A stretch of 64,000 nt of DNA from Amborella trichopoda (Eukaryota; Streptophyta; Magnoliopsida; Amborellales; Amborellaceae), in the NCBI RefSeq assembly GCF_000471905.2, contig NW_006499603.1:5668474-5732473 (forward strand), written 5' to 3'. Below the pieces are notes generated by a model, which saw nothing but the letters and a program-made list of their open reading frames with translations, did not search any database and was not told the origin of the DNA. Positions 48,413 to 59,779 of this stretch are shown one piece after another; the stretch's first letter is position 1; each line of letters starts with the position of its first letter. The position numbers and the translations under genes are program-made.

Positions 48413-50830
48413 GTGCATGTGCATCCTAACACTCGGGGCAATGCCATTGCTGCATCAACCCGAGTACACGGAAGACGTTCCCCTCGTCCTTCTACTCAGC
48501 ACACACTAGCGCACCCTGTAAGGGGTAGGCTTCCACCTGTTGTCTTACAAACACTTGCTCGCTGTTCTCGAGCCCCTAAGGCCAAACCACTTGCTCGAGC
48601 CCGGGTTGACCCCTAAGTCACCCGTGATTCTTATTCAAGGGGCGCACATGCGTCGCAGTCACAGACTGCCCCTTGCTCCCGACTCACGCACCATCATGAG
48701 TCAACCCTTCTCTTGCCTACCCCTCCTCCTTTGGGCAAGCACCTTCAGCCTTAGTACTCGAAGACCTTCCCCAAGAGTACCATTTTGAACCAACCCCATC
48801 ATCTCGATCATGTCTCTGGAACCCATAAGAGAGCTCGAGGCAAAGACCTGATGGGAGATCAAGTCCTTCATCCTCCTCGGACCAGGATGACCGTAGTTCT
48901 TGGCCCACACTCGTTGCTTCACCTAATGGAAACAACTCTTTGTTGCGCGAGAAGCGCCGACCAGCCTCAATCTCGATTGCAGTTCTGGCATGAGGTCCAT
49001 CAAAACCTCAAAGCCAAATACGATAGGGGTCTGTAAATTTTTACTAGGGAAGCAATCAAGATGGTCGAGGCAACCAGCTCTGATGACCCTCTTCATCTAA
49101 ACCCCTTCTACCCTCTTCAGATGATAGAGCCTGAAGAATAAATCCATTAACCTTGCACTGTGGTTAGTGTTGAAGAAGATGACCCAACCACTCAGCAGCC
49201 ACAGTCCCAAAACTATCGAGAACCGATCCTCACACTATCGGCATACAAGACTCGAGTGTAGTTGGGACATGCTGACCCCTTGCTGACTGATTTGTTACGT
49301 GCGACCCCGTCAAGCTCGGAAGCCCTCAACTACAGCTAACGCTGACCACCCTGGAGAAATAGTCAGCATAATGGTTATCAATGAGCCTAGCGACTCTCAG
49401 GAAGAGCGTATGAATAAGTTTGAAGACATGGTGCACGCAATGATGGAGAAGATTGATCGCATAGATGCCGCACGGAATCAGCTAATCATGAGGTCGATTC
49501 CCATCACTCAGATGATGCACCTCCAAGGCAGCCCCTTCCCTCTACCTCACAGGACAATTTTGTCCCTCACGCCGTCTCACAGACAAACATTGATTCTATG
49601 GGGACCCATATCTTAAAGAACAAACAAATCTAGGGAATACAGGGCGCAACGCCTTATCAAAAGCCGTACCCTTCATACATTGACCAGGTGCCGTTTCCCT
49701 CATATTACAAGAAAGGGAAGTTTCCCCTACTCAATGGAGCCACCTCCCCGAACCAGCATATCGCCCACTTCCATGCAGCATGTCGAGAGACGGTGGCTGA
49801 TGGTAGACTCGTTCTCCGTCAGTTTGTTGAAACCCTTGATGGCTCGACTTTCAAGTGGTATGCTCGGCTTCCCCAAAACTCAGTACATACTTGGGTGAAA
49901 ATGGAGAAACTGTTCCATCAGCATTTCTAGGAGGTCGAGAGAGAGGTTCAAACCATTGAGCTTCTCACCTTGACCAAAGATCCTGATGAGGTTGTGGATC
50001 AATGCATATCATGGTGGAGAAGTTTGGCCACTTGCCATCCCAATCCCATGCCTGAGAAGGAAGCGGTTAAAACCTGTGTGCAAAACATGAGACCTGAGAT
50101 TTCTCTACATGTTGAGGCCTCCAATCTGACTTCCATGTTAGAGCTAATCTCCAAGTCGGCCCGCATAGAAAGTCTATCACGTCACCATGGCGGGTCACGA
50201 CAACAGTCTGCAAGCTCAAGAAACAATTAAGGCAATGGTAGGTCTCGGACTAATACCCGAGGCAACCAACCAAAAGGAGTAATCGGCTTGGCCGTCACTA
50301 TAAGCAATCCAAAGAAAGCTCCCTCCCAAACTTTGGATCTCTCAAAAGGGGTAAACACAGTGAAAGCGTCTCAAACAAGCTAGCAACAATAGTCATACAA
50401 CCGGGTACCCCTACCTTAGAACCTTAATCGGGATGATTATTGGACCATGCATATGAATAAAGTCTACCCCTTTGAGAAGGAATGGGTCCCTGCACTATTC
50501 CAATTATTGTTGGAACAAAACATGATTGAGCTCCAAGAGACCAAGTTCCCTGATCAAGCTGTACTTGATACCAAGGAAAATTACTATTCTTACCATCGAG
50601 AGATCAACCACCCCACAGAGGACTGCTACACGTTGAAAGGCATTAGCGAGGCCCTAATTCAGAAGGGCCGATAAAGCTTGAAGAGCTAAAGAAGGAATTT
50701 GGGATGGCAACAACGTCCCTCATAGTAACAGTCCAAGTGGAAGACGAAGCGCCTGACCTCCTTTGCGCCTTGTTTGTTATGATGGTTCAAGAAGACCTCA
50801 TCACACCAAAACTAGCAAGGCAGCGTTGAC
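48413..50830 (+). pseudogene. E4 gag
   Basis: The N-terminal segment HTLAHPVRGRLPP (about 48500-48545) matches E3. Further on come VINEPSDSQEERMNKFEDMV (about 49375-49432) and a capsid core with PFPSYYKKGKFPLLNGA, RQFVETLDGSTFKWYARLP, VKMEKLF (49688-49930), a stop, then EVQTIELLTLTK and RPEISLHVEASN (about 50090-50130). The knuckle-like NYYSYHREINHPTEDCYTLK (about 50580-50640) comes last. Stops and shifts occur near 48616, 49616, 49930 and 50230, so it is not translatable as one protein. Confidence 0.88.
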
Positions 50831-52260
50831 GCTTCGCTCAGGGAACTAAGAACCATTGGTGCCTGTACCATCACATATGGGGCAATGACCTAAGCGAATG
50901 CTCCAGTTTCCATAATATAATTTCGAAGAAAATACAGGGATGCCTTGAGTCTTACAATGTTCCAAAAAGTGATTCCCAAACCACTGCTCCACCAGTATAA
51001 GGGGACCTCCTGACACAAGTCCTGCGTGAAGATGACTCAGATCCTGGATAGTCCATCATGGGCGGAGCAGACTCAAGTCCTTAAGGTGAGAAACAGTTCA
51101 TCAAGCTAGGGTAGTTCACAAACCTAGTGAAACAGATCAACTGTTGCCAATGAAAACCAGGAGAAGACGAGCACCAAGGGATGCTCACCGGAGAAACAAG
51201 ACTGCTCAATCGCCAATTGAGCAAGAACTTCTCAAGCCTCTTACCCCATTACCAACCTTGTAGGACTTCATCCCTGGCACGATCTTCGTCACTTCCTCAA
51301 CCCATCAAGAGGATGTACTCAAGACATCCTCTACTCGGAGTATGTGCAATGAGGGTGACGACGTTAAAAGCACTCCCCAACTGTATAAGTAGGGGAAAGA
51401 CATAAAAGACTCCCTGCACACGTCCAATTCTGGTGATGACGCAAAATGTTGCCCAGATCGGTTTGATGAGGGGAACGACCTTAAAAGTCGCTCACTTACT
51501 AACCTTCTCCTTCCTATTCTTCTTTTGCTTCTCATCCTTCCTCTTTTATGTCTCCTGCAAGTACAACCTTGAAGTTTCCAGACTTGGCACCCTTGATAGA
51601 GAATTTGAAGGAACCAATATAAGCATGACGCAACTGAGGAGGTTGAAAAAGATGCTAGCTCAGGCAGCATTCTTAACAGTTGCTGACTCCTTAGCCATCT
51701 TCTTCAAAGAAATGCAAGAAGTAAAAATCAAAGAAATCGTGATGCCCCTCTGAGCCTGAGTTTGAGTAGAGCTTCAATTCTCAAGAAGCTTGCCACATGG
51801 TACAAGTCTATGAAGTATCAGTCAGCACGGGACAAACATTGCAAACACCCGTGCAAGGACCGTGTGATTCATATGAGGGCGTTTCTTGTCCCACAATCGT
51901 CGAATCTCAAGTTCCTTGTAACACTCAAATTAAACTCCCACAGCTGGATACGATGTCCATATTCGAAGCCAATCCTTTTGTGCCTCAGTTCAAGAAAGAT
52001 GTAGAAATCATGACCTAGAGCTCTATTAGAGGCGGCGATGTCAAGATCATGGGTCTCTGCACTTGAGGTTAATGAGAAGACATCTGAGACCACTGATGAA
52101 GAGTTGCTAGAAGCCCCAGAAGAATGGGATGAAGGCAGTGAAGCCACATCGGATGAGCTCGAGGAGATAAATCTAGGAGACGAGGTCGACCACAGGCCCA
52201 CTTTCATCTCAACAAATATGTCATCAGAAGAGAAGGAGAACTTTACTGCCTTCTTGTGAG
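50831..52260 (+). other. E4 gag-pol junction region; protease not recognised
   Basis: It contains a second knuckle-like segment HWCLYHHIWGNDLSEC (about 50853-50900) and, after a candidate 3' splice site at 51497-51581, the conserved pol N-terminus LGTLDREFEGTNI...LKKMLAQAAFLTVADSLA (about 51583-51705). The acid-rich stretch SEATSDELEEINLGDEVD (about 52138-52190) precedes RT. No protease motif was found in any frame. Confidence 0.55.
51497..51581 (+). promoter_or_regulatory. Candidate 3' splice site (TACTAAC, pyrimidine tract, AG) in E4
   Basis: TACTAAC at 51497-51503, a C/T-rich tract to about 51557, then AG at 51560-51561 and CAG ending at 51581, directly before the conserved pol N-terminus. 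E3 has the same order with about the same branch-to-AG distance (77-78 bases to the second AG). An intron upstream of RT is a known trait of Ogre elements. Confidence 0.5.
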
Positions 52261-53230
52261 CAAACTGAGACGTCTTTGCTTGGTATTATCATGAGATTCC
52301 TGGTGTAGATCCTCAAGTTACAGTCCACTGTCTTGGCATCGTTCCAACCGTCAAACCTGTCAAGCAGAAATCAAGAAGGTTCAGGCCTGATCTCGAAATG
52401 CCGATAGATGCCGAGGTGAACAAACCCAGCAAGCAAGCTTCATTCGTGAAGTCAAGTACCCAAAATGGCTAGAAAATGTTGCCTAAGTCAAGAAGAAGAA
52501 CGACCAAATTAGGGTTTGCATTGACTTTCGTAACCTGAATACAACATGTCCCAAGGATCACTTCCCGTTGCCGTTCACTTAGATGCTCATTGATTCTACA
52601 GCTCACTACCAAATCTTCTCTTTCATGGATGGATGCTCTGGGTATAATTAGATACGGATGGCACCAAAAGATGAGGAAGCCACCACGTTCTTGATTCCAA
52701 AAGGGGTCTTTTGCTACACAATGATGCCTTTTGGATTGAAGAATGCTAGTGCCACATATAAAAGGGCGATGCCAACAATTTTTAAGGATACGATGCACAA
52801 GGAGGTCGAATGTTATGTAGATGACTTGGTGGTAAAATCTGAAGAGAAAGACACTCATACGAGAGACCTCGAAAAGGTGTTCGAGTGGTTACACCTTCAT
52901 CATCTTAAAATGAACCCGCTGAAATGCGCTTTTGGAGTGGGTTTAGGAAAGTTCTTGCGGTTCATCGTTAGACACCAAGGGCTTGAAGTTGAGCCAGTCA
53001 AGATCAAGGCAATCCAAGAAATGCCGTTGTCAACTACAATATGAGAGCTGCGCTCTCTTCAAGGGCAGCTGACGTATATCTGCAGGTTCATCTCAAACCT
53101 CTCAGGTCGCTGTAAACCCTTTGCGCACCGATTAAAGAAAGATGATGCCCCATTCATCTGGGATGAAGCATGTCAAGCAACCCTCGATGACATCAAGCAC
53201 CGGTACTTGGAAGACCTCTCATCTGTACGT
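52261..53230 (+). pseudogene. E4 reverse transcriptase
   Basis: WYYHEIPGVDPQVTVH, VKQKSRRFRPD, then VCIDFRNLNTTCPKDHFPLP, FSFMDGCSGYN, GVFCYTMMPFGLKNASATY, CYVDDLVVKSE (YVDD active site at about 52810-52845) and LKMNPLKCAFGVGLGKFLRF. The connection is LRSLQGQLTYICRFISNLSG. In-frame TAG/TGA/TAA occur near 52471, 52580, 52649 and 53042. Confidence 0.92.
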
Positions 53231-54300
53231 GATTAATCTCGATGACTCACTTGGGGCATTATTGGCACAGAACAATGACGAAGGAAAAGAGACCGCACTA
53301 TACTATCTCAACTGCAGAATGCAAGGGGCTGAAAAGAATTATCCCCCTATAGAGAAGATGTGCTTGGCCTTGATCTTTGTAGTACAAAAACTCTGCCCCT
53401 ACTTGATTGGTCATTAAGTAAAACTTATATCTAAGGCAGATCTAGTAAAGTTCCTCATGACACATCCATGCTTGTCAAGATGTCTTGCTAAGTGGGCATT
53501 ATTGCTAATGTAATTCGACATCACGTATGTCTCGCAAAAGGCCATCAAGGGCCAAGCTTTGGCTGATTTTCTTGCAACACATCATGCATCGACAGAATCT
53601 CCATTATCAAGTGACCTCCCCGATGAAGAATTATTCTGTGCCGAACTTGCTCAAGCGTGGGAGATGTATTTTGACAGGGCCTTTCAATTTGATCGAGGAG
53701 GTGCCGGAGTGGTATTCATGACTCTAAAAGGAGGAGTATTACCTCTTTCATTCTCTCTCACCGAAGCCAGTTCCCATAATGAGGCAGAATATCATGCCCT
53801 TATAAATGGATTGGAGATAGCCTTCGACCTAGACTTGGAGCAGCTCAAGATCTATGGCGACTATAAGTTGGTCATTCACCAGGTTAAAGAAATCTATGAT
53901 GTAAGAAAGGACACTCTCAAGCCCTATCACGATACTGCAAAATCTTATATGGCCCAACTTGAGGATGTATCCTTGAGCCACATCCTCAAGAGGCTAAACT
54001 CGCAGGCCGATGCACTTGTAATACTCTGAGCTACAATTCAATTATCCTCATAAGGACCCATGCATGTCTGGGTGGCAGATTGGAGACATGTTGAACTAAG
54101 AAATGGGGTAAACGTGGATGACGAGAGAAATATCTTCCCCAAGTGCCCACCTTATCCATTCGGGGCACTTCTATCAGCCAAACAAGTTATTAAGACTAAA
54201 CATGAAATGGTACGGAGTCAAGGAGCTAAAGTTCAAAACCAAGAACTGAAGTTCTTCGACCCAATATGCACAGAAGTCAAGCAGGTAGAAGATTGGAGAG
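53231..54300 (+). pseudogene. E4 RNase H plus archaeal-type RNase H
   Basis: The first domain is LDDSLGALLAQ, YYLNCRMQGAEKNYPPIEKM, LIFVVQKLCPYL (53230-53417), then a stop and LMTHPCLSRCLAKWAL. The second, archaeal-type domain (about 53640-54029) has MYFDRAF (first Asp; Gly of FDGA is Arg), GAGVVFM, SHNEAEYHALINGLEIA (Glu), IYGDYKLVIHQV (Asp) and KRLNSQADAL (last Asp). All four acids are retained, unlike E3. A linker to integrase follows with WVADWRHVELRNGVNVDDE. Confidence 0.9.
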
Positions 54301-55515
54301 AGCCCATCACTAATTTTCTAGGATATGGTAGACTCCTGGAGGATCGTGCGGAGCGTAATAGTGTACGTTGAATGTTTACCACTCCTTGAAGGAGATGCTC
54401 TCTTCAGATGATCATTTGACGATAATCTTCTTAGATGTGTGGATGCGCAAGAAGCAAATAAGGTCCTCGAAGAAGTACACTTGGGCATCTGTGGATTGCA
54501 ACAGTCTAGCCCTAAGATCTATAAACGGATACATAGATTGGGGTACTATTGACCTTCGATGATTGCTGATTTCTTAAACCATGCTAAGAAGTACCAAGTG
54601 TGTCGAATACACTCGAGCCTTGTTCATCAGCCTCCAGAACCCTTACACCCTAGAGTGGCATCATGGGCCTTCTCACAATGGGATATGGACATCATAGGGC
54701 CTATTGACCCTCCTTCAACAATGGGTCATGTCTTTATTTTAGTTGCAACATATTACTTCTCCAAGTGGGCTAAAGTGGTCTCCCTTAACCAAGTCCTTGG
54801 GACACAGTGGCAAATTTCATTCGGCATCATATCATATTCCGGTTTGAAGTACCTGGCTGAATTATATCTGATAATGACCCTCAGTTCAGAAGTAACCACA
54901 TTGATCGCTTGGTTAACCAGTTTAGTTTCGAGTGGAAGTACTCGACTATGTACCACCCTCGAGCCAACGGATTAGTTGACCCTGTGTAATGTTTTTAAGG
55001 AAATCGATATCGAAGATGAAGAAGAATTGGCATGAGAAGCTTCATGAAGCCTTGTGGGCCTATCGCACTACCACACGAAATGCCACCGATTCCACTCCTT
55101 ACTCCCTGGTCTAGCATTTTTACCTCTTGAAATCCAAATCCCTTCGCTATGAGTCGCTGTACATCAAGGACTAACCGAAGATGAGAGAGTCAAACTTCGG
55201 TATCAAGAATTGGATGCACTCGATGAAAAGAGGTTGGAGGCTCAGCAGAACCTTGAACTCAACCAAGGAAGAATGAAGAGGGCCTTTGACACGTCAGTCA
55301 AAGTCAGCTCATTCGCTCGTGGGGATTTGGTTCTAGTCGTTAAGAGGGCGATTGTTATGCATGGGCGACGTAAAGGAAAGTTTGAACCCAAGTGGGAGGG
55401 TCCCTTTATAATAAAAAAGGTCTCGCCAAATGGAGCTTACATACTTGCACATCCTGATGGAGAGGAGGCAATGCCGCCTATCAATGAGTGATACCTAAAG
55501 AAATACTACCCATGA
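54301..55515 (+). pseudogene. E4 integrase
   Basis: The N-terminal zinc region is damaged (54360-54560). The core then has MIADFLNHAKKYQVCRIHSS, FSQWDMDIIGPIDPPSTMGH (first Asp) and, in another frame, ISDNDPQFRS (about 54868-54895). The Glu position reads NGLVDPV where E3 has GLAEAF. The C-terminal part has LNQGRMKRAFDTSVKV, HGRRKGKFEPKWEGPFIIKK and NGAYILAHPDGE, and ends PINE-stop-YLKKYYP with TGA at 55513-55515. Spacer DNA follows at once. Confidence 0.9.
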
Positions 55516-56279
55516 TGCAAACTCAATGCGTAATAACAAATATGTCAAGCAAGATAGTTCAAACAAGGTTTAACTCTTTTATTACATAAAAATGAGATAC
55601 AAGCCAAAAAGCCAATTCTTAGGGAGGTTACAAATTCATTATGCAGTATTGCCACTCGTAAAAGAAAATAAGCTACGGTAGAATGTCGCACTTTCATCCA
55701 AGGAAAAGAAGACAGTTGATCCCAAACGTTGCTCTTACATCCGAGGAAAAGAAGATGGTTAACCCCCAGCGTCTCTCTTGCATTTACGGATAAGAGGATG
55801 GTTACAGGCCAAAAAAGAGACACCCTCATCATGAAGAAGAAGCAAAACCACTTGTCAGTGAGCTTCAATTCATCTGCCGCATGTTTTCAAAGAGGACAGT
55901 TACAAGTCAAAAGAAGAAGCCAACCATTTATGAGTCAGCTTCAATTCATCTGACGAGTATATCAAACATACAAAGCAGACTTCTGTAGCAAGGAACTGAC
56001 CTATGATGGAGAGCATACCCTGTTCACAGTGAGTGCCCTTTCATAGAACAACATGGACTTCACTGTTGTGCTGGAGGACTTGGCTTCCAACAGGTGTCAC
56101 AAGACATGCCTCACCATTGGTCACCGCCCTTTGCCAACCTCAGTCATCGACAAGCACGATCACAGCAGAACACGATTCACCGCCGTTCATCAAAGGGTTG
56201 AGCAAGCAATAGCCCGCATGACTAACTCCCGACGCCTCATGCCCCTAGCCATGTGCGACCAAGGCACTAACGCCGCATG

Positions 56280-56460
56280 AGATTAGTGCCAGTTATGTTT
56301 CAGAGGCCCAGCGCCGGCTGCATATCCTAAAGCTAGCACTGGCTATGTTTTTGAGACCCAGCACAAGTTGCGTATCCTAAAAGCTAGCGCCGACTATGTT
56401 TCTGAGGCTCAGCACCTATTGTGTATCCTAAGGCTAGTGCTGACTGTGTTTTCAAAGCCC
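56280..56460 (+). repeat. Array with 'agcgccggct(g/a)' units, about 60 bp, 3 copies
   Basis: Units such as 'cagcgccggctgcatatcct', 'gctagcgccgactatgtttc' and 'cagcacctattgtgtatcct' repeat about three times. The core resembles both the next array (56975-57125) and the E2 LTR array. Confidence 0.7.
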
Positions 56461-56974
56461 CTCGCCACAACGATTGTTCACCTCCTGGTGACCCTTCGTT
56501 TCCCCATGCGTATTCGGCTCCCTTGACCTTTCGGTTGCCTAAGACTCGTACTTTCCCTGGTGACTGTGCACCTTCCCAAGACCCCTCATCTTCCTTCAAT
56601 GGATTAAATTCCCAACGACCCCTCATGGCTAGCACCACTGTTCACCTCTCGACGACCCTTCACCTCTCAGTGACCCTTCATCCCCAGGTGACTGATCGTA
56701 TCCCAAGACCCCTCATCTTCTTGCAGCGACCCTTCGTCTCCTGATGACCCTCCGTTAACCCTGCGACCTCTCGGTTCCCCACCGAAAAGTCCCCTCTTTC
56801 ATTGAAACTCTCGAGAAACCACTGTAAAGCCTTTCCCCTTCTGGCACGTTGTCGGAAAACCACCAGAAACAAGGCGAAAGTTCCCAGGCAGCCCTCTGTT
56901 GCAACTTCTGCCCCTTTTCCAAATAGGGACTAAGACCTGGTCGGGCTTGGGCCCAAGGCCCGAACACTAACCCG

Positions 56975-57125
56975 TACCTAGCGCTTAATGTTCCCAGTGC
57001 CGGCTGTGTTCTCAACATACCCAGCACCGACTATGTTCTTAATGTACCCAGCACCGGCCGTGTTCTCAACATGCCTAGCACCAGTTGTGTTCATAATGTA
57101 CCTAGTGCCGGTTGTGTTCTCAAGT
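56975..57125 (+). repeat. Tandem array, 28-30-bp unit, about 5 copies
   Basis: 'cccagtgccggctgtgttct', 'cccagcaccgactatgttct', 'cccagcaccggccgtgttct', 'cctagcaccagttgtgttca' and 'cctagtgccggttgtgttct' follow one another at 28-30-bp spacing. Confidence 0.85.
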
Positions 57126-57339
57126 TTATTGCCACGTGTGTTGCCACAGGGCACGCTAGCGCCGTTTGTGTTGCCTTTGCCTGTGCTAAACACCATATAT
57201 GTGTCAACACTTCTACTTCTCAAACCTTCTGCTGTGTGTGTTACCTTCTTCATTCTAGCACCACACATGTTCTAGCACCGCGTGTGCTAGACCTTGGTCA
57301 CCACTGTGCATGTCTCACCATTGTGCATGTGGAGTTATG

Positions 57340-57780
57340 AGCATGCCATTGCCACTATCCCTAGTGGAGTTATGAGCACGCCATTGCCACTATCCTCAGT
57401 GGAGTTACATCCAGTCGTTCCACTCAGGCCATGACTGGTCATCCCCAATGTAGTTAGGAGCAGGCCACTTCCCTCATCCACAATAGGAATTACACCTGTA
57501 CTGCAGCCCATTGATCCCCAATGGAGTTAGGGTCGTTCTTCCCTTTAATCCCTTGTGGGTCAGTCTCACACCAAGCTATCCTACCCCCAGGAGTTGGGTT
57601 ACCTTTCATGAGCCTATTCCCCCAAGGAGTTCCATCTTTCACCATTAGGGAAGTCATACTTGTCCCCTAATCCCCAATGAAGTTTGCTCCCCATCTAAAA
57701 ACCCCTTCCTATCATTTTAGCCCCAGGGAGTCAAATTACTATCCACAGACCTATTTCCCATGGAGCTTCACCTACATGGC
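57340..57780 (+). repeat. Array with PBS-complement-like units
   Basis: Eight or more loose units contain TCCCCARTGGAGTTA-like cores: 'cctagtggagttatgagc' (about 57358), 'cctcagtggagttacatcc' (about 57394), 'atccccaatgtagttagga' (about 57440), 'atccccaatggagttaggg' (about 57514), and decayed ones to 57780. The homologous block in E3 is 29870-30190. Confidence 0.7.
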
Positions 57781-58240
57781 GACCCACATGGTGGTCTGAA
57801 CTGCATGACCATAAACTGCACAGCCATGGTCTGAGCTGCATGACCTTAAACTGCAAACCCTTGGTCTAGACACACGACCTTAAACTCCATGGTCCAAACT
57901 ATATGACCTTTAAACTGTTGCAGAGAGCTAGTTGCACGACCTTAAACTATATGGTCCTAACTGCATGGCGTTAAACTGCATAGCCACGATCCAAACTATA
58001 TGACCTTAAACCATAATCTACGTCTTAGCTACATGATATTAAAAGGCTTAGCACTATGGTCCAAACTATATGACCTTTAAACTGTAGCGGAGGTCTAGTT
58101 GCATGACCTTAAACTGCATGGTCCTAGTTGCATGACTCTAAACTGCATAATCATGGTCCAAACTATATGACCTTAAACCATAGTGCACGTCCTGCCGCTT
58201 GACATTAAACTACTTTGCACAGGTCCAGGAGGCATGACCT
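57780..58240 (+). repeat. Higher-order array homologous to the E3 96-bp array
   Basis: 'ccaaactatatgaccttta', 'gtctagttgcatgacctta' and 'tgcatggtcctagttgcat' units alternate. It is the reverse-complement equivalent of E3 29630-30840, with fewer copies. Confidence 0.85.
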
Positions 58241-59779
58241 AAAACTTGCCCCCACAATACATGCACATGCCCTTTACATGCATCTTAATGCACGCTTTCC
58301 CCAACCGACCAGTTTATGCGCACACCACCTTCATTACCATTCATCATTCCCCAGTGAGTCTCACCCATGCTCACATAATTGATGAACCATCCCGCATTCC
58401 ATACTCGTCGTAAGCCAGTGGGTCACCACTTTTCATCTTCCACACATACATCATCCATCTTTCACAAGTAGCCTTGTGCCATCTCCCCAAAGTGAGTCAA
58501 ATCACCACCATACTCACTCTGTGGCCTCTATAGATTGCCATCCATCTCCATCATGGTCAAGCTATATGATCTTAAATTATAGTGCATGTCCTGGCCGCAT
58601 GATGTTAAAAGGCTTCGCACAGGTCCTGAAGGCATGACTTTAAACACGCCTTCACAAAAAAAAAAGAAAAAACAATAACTGGCATGGTGTGTACCTGGAG
58701 AAAGGAACTCCATGAATAAAAATGATGGACAGGCATGGTCAAGAAACCATGAGTAAAAGAGTTCTGTGAAAATAAAAACCTGGGCACGGGGAAAACCAAA
58801 AAGGGCGTCGTGACCAAAAGGTCATGGGTAAAAGAACCCCACATAAAAGGAAGTTGGTGAAAACCGTCTCCACGGCACTGCTTCTCAAGTTCAATTGAAA
58901 ATCCGCAAAGGATGCTCGGACCAATAAATAGGTTGATGCAGCGTCCTCCTTAACAGGAGGTTTCAGCCCACACTCAAAGAGAAAAATCTGAGGTGTCACA
59001 ATACCAGGACCAAAAAATATGAGCTTCAAGGAAAAGATTCGGACAACCTGAATCCCTTCACAAAAAGGACTCCAAGAATAGAAAACTCACCAAAAAGGCA
59101 ACACAAGCCTCATGAGGAAGAGCACCACTCCCATGAGGTCACAACACACTCCAAAATGCTAAAGACGCCCACGAAGGCAAGAAACTGACAAAGCCAGGGC
59201 GGAACCTGCCAAAGACTTAAGGGTGATGCTTGGCTATGAGGCCGCCTTGCCAAAATCCCTCCTTAGTCGACAGGCCCAGACTTTTAGGACAGGCCAACAA
59301 AAGGCCCTCGATTGGACCCGACAAGAGAGGGACCATAGAGGAACCCTGCTTTTCAAAAGCAAACCTGGTGTAGCAGCAAACAACACTAACCAAAGGCTCT
59401 TTGGATATCAATCCAAAAACAAAGAAACCCAGGCTAAATGGGAACAGTTCCCTAAAGCATGACACTCGACTGTCAGACGAGCCTGATTCTGACTAACAAG
59501 GTCTGTACAAAATCGTTAGTTGTCAGAATCACAATCAGTCCTTTGAGGGTGAGGACTTTGACAGAATCCATAAAAAAGTCTCTTCTCCCCCTAAAGTCTC
59601 CATGGATGGACCTTTACATTGCATCAAAACATCCGAGCATCCTAGTTGTAGCATTGCCTGATCCCCTTGGTGCTCATGTGGTCCTATGGTTAGGAAGAAA
59701 AAAGTGATAAAGTCGAAGGAAATTTTTTGATTGTTGTCCTTCTCGCTTCTCTCAAAGCACAACATTTGGTGGGGCAAGC

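Larger units (their letters stand above)
55516..59779 (+). other. E4 3' spacer between integrase and 3' LTR (4.3 kb)
   Basis: No conserved protein domain. It carries several tandem arrays (56280-56460, 56975-57125, 57340-57780, 57780-58240). Positions 58500-59700 align in places with E3 28100-29250 read in reverse. A purine-rich 'ggtggggcaagc' just before 59780 is the likely polypurine tract for second-strand priming. Confidence 0.75.
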
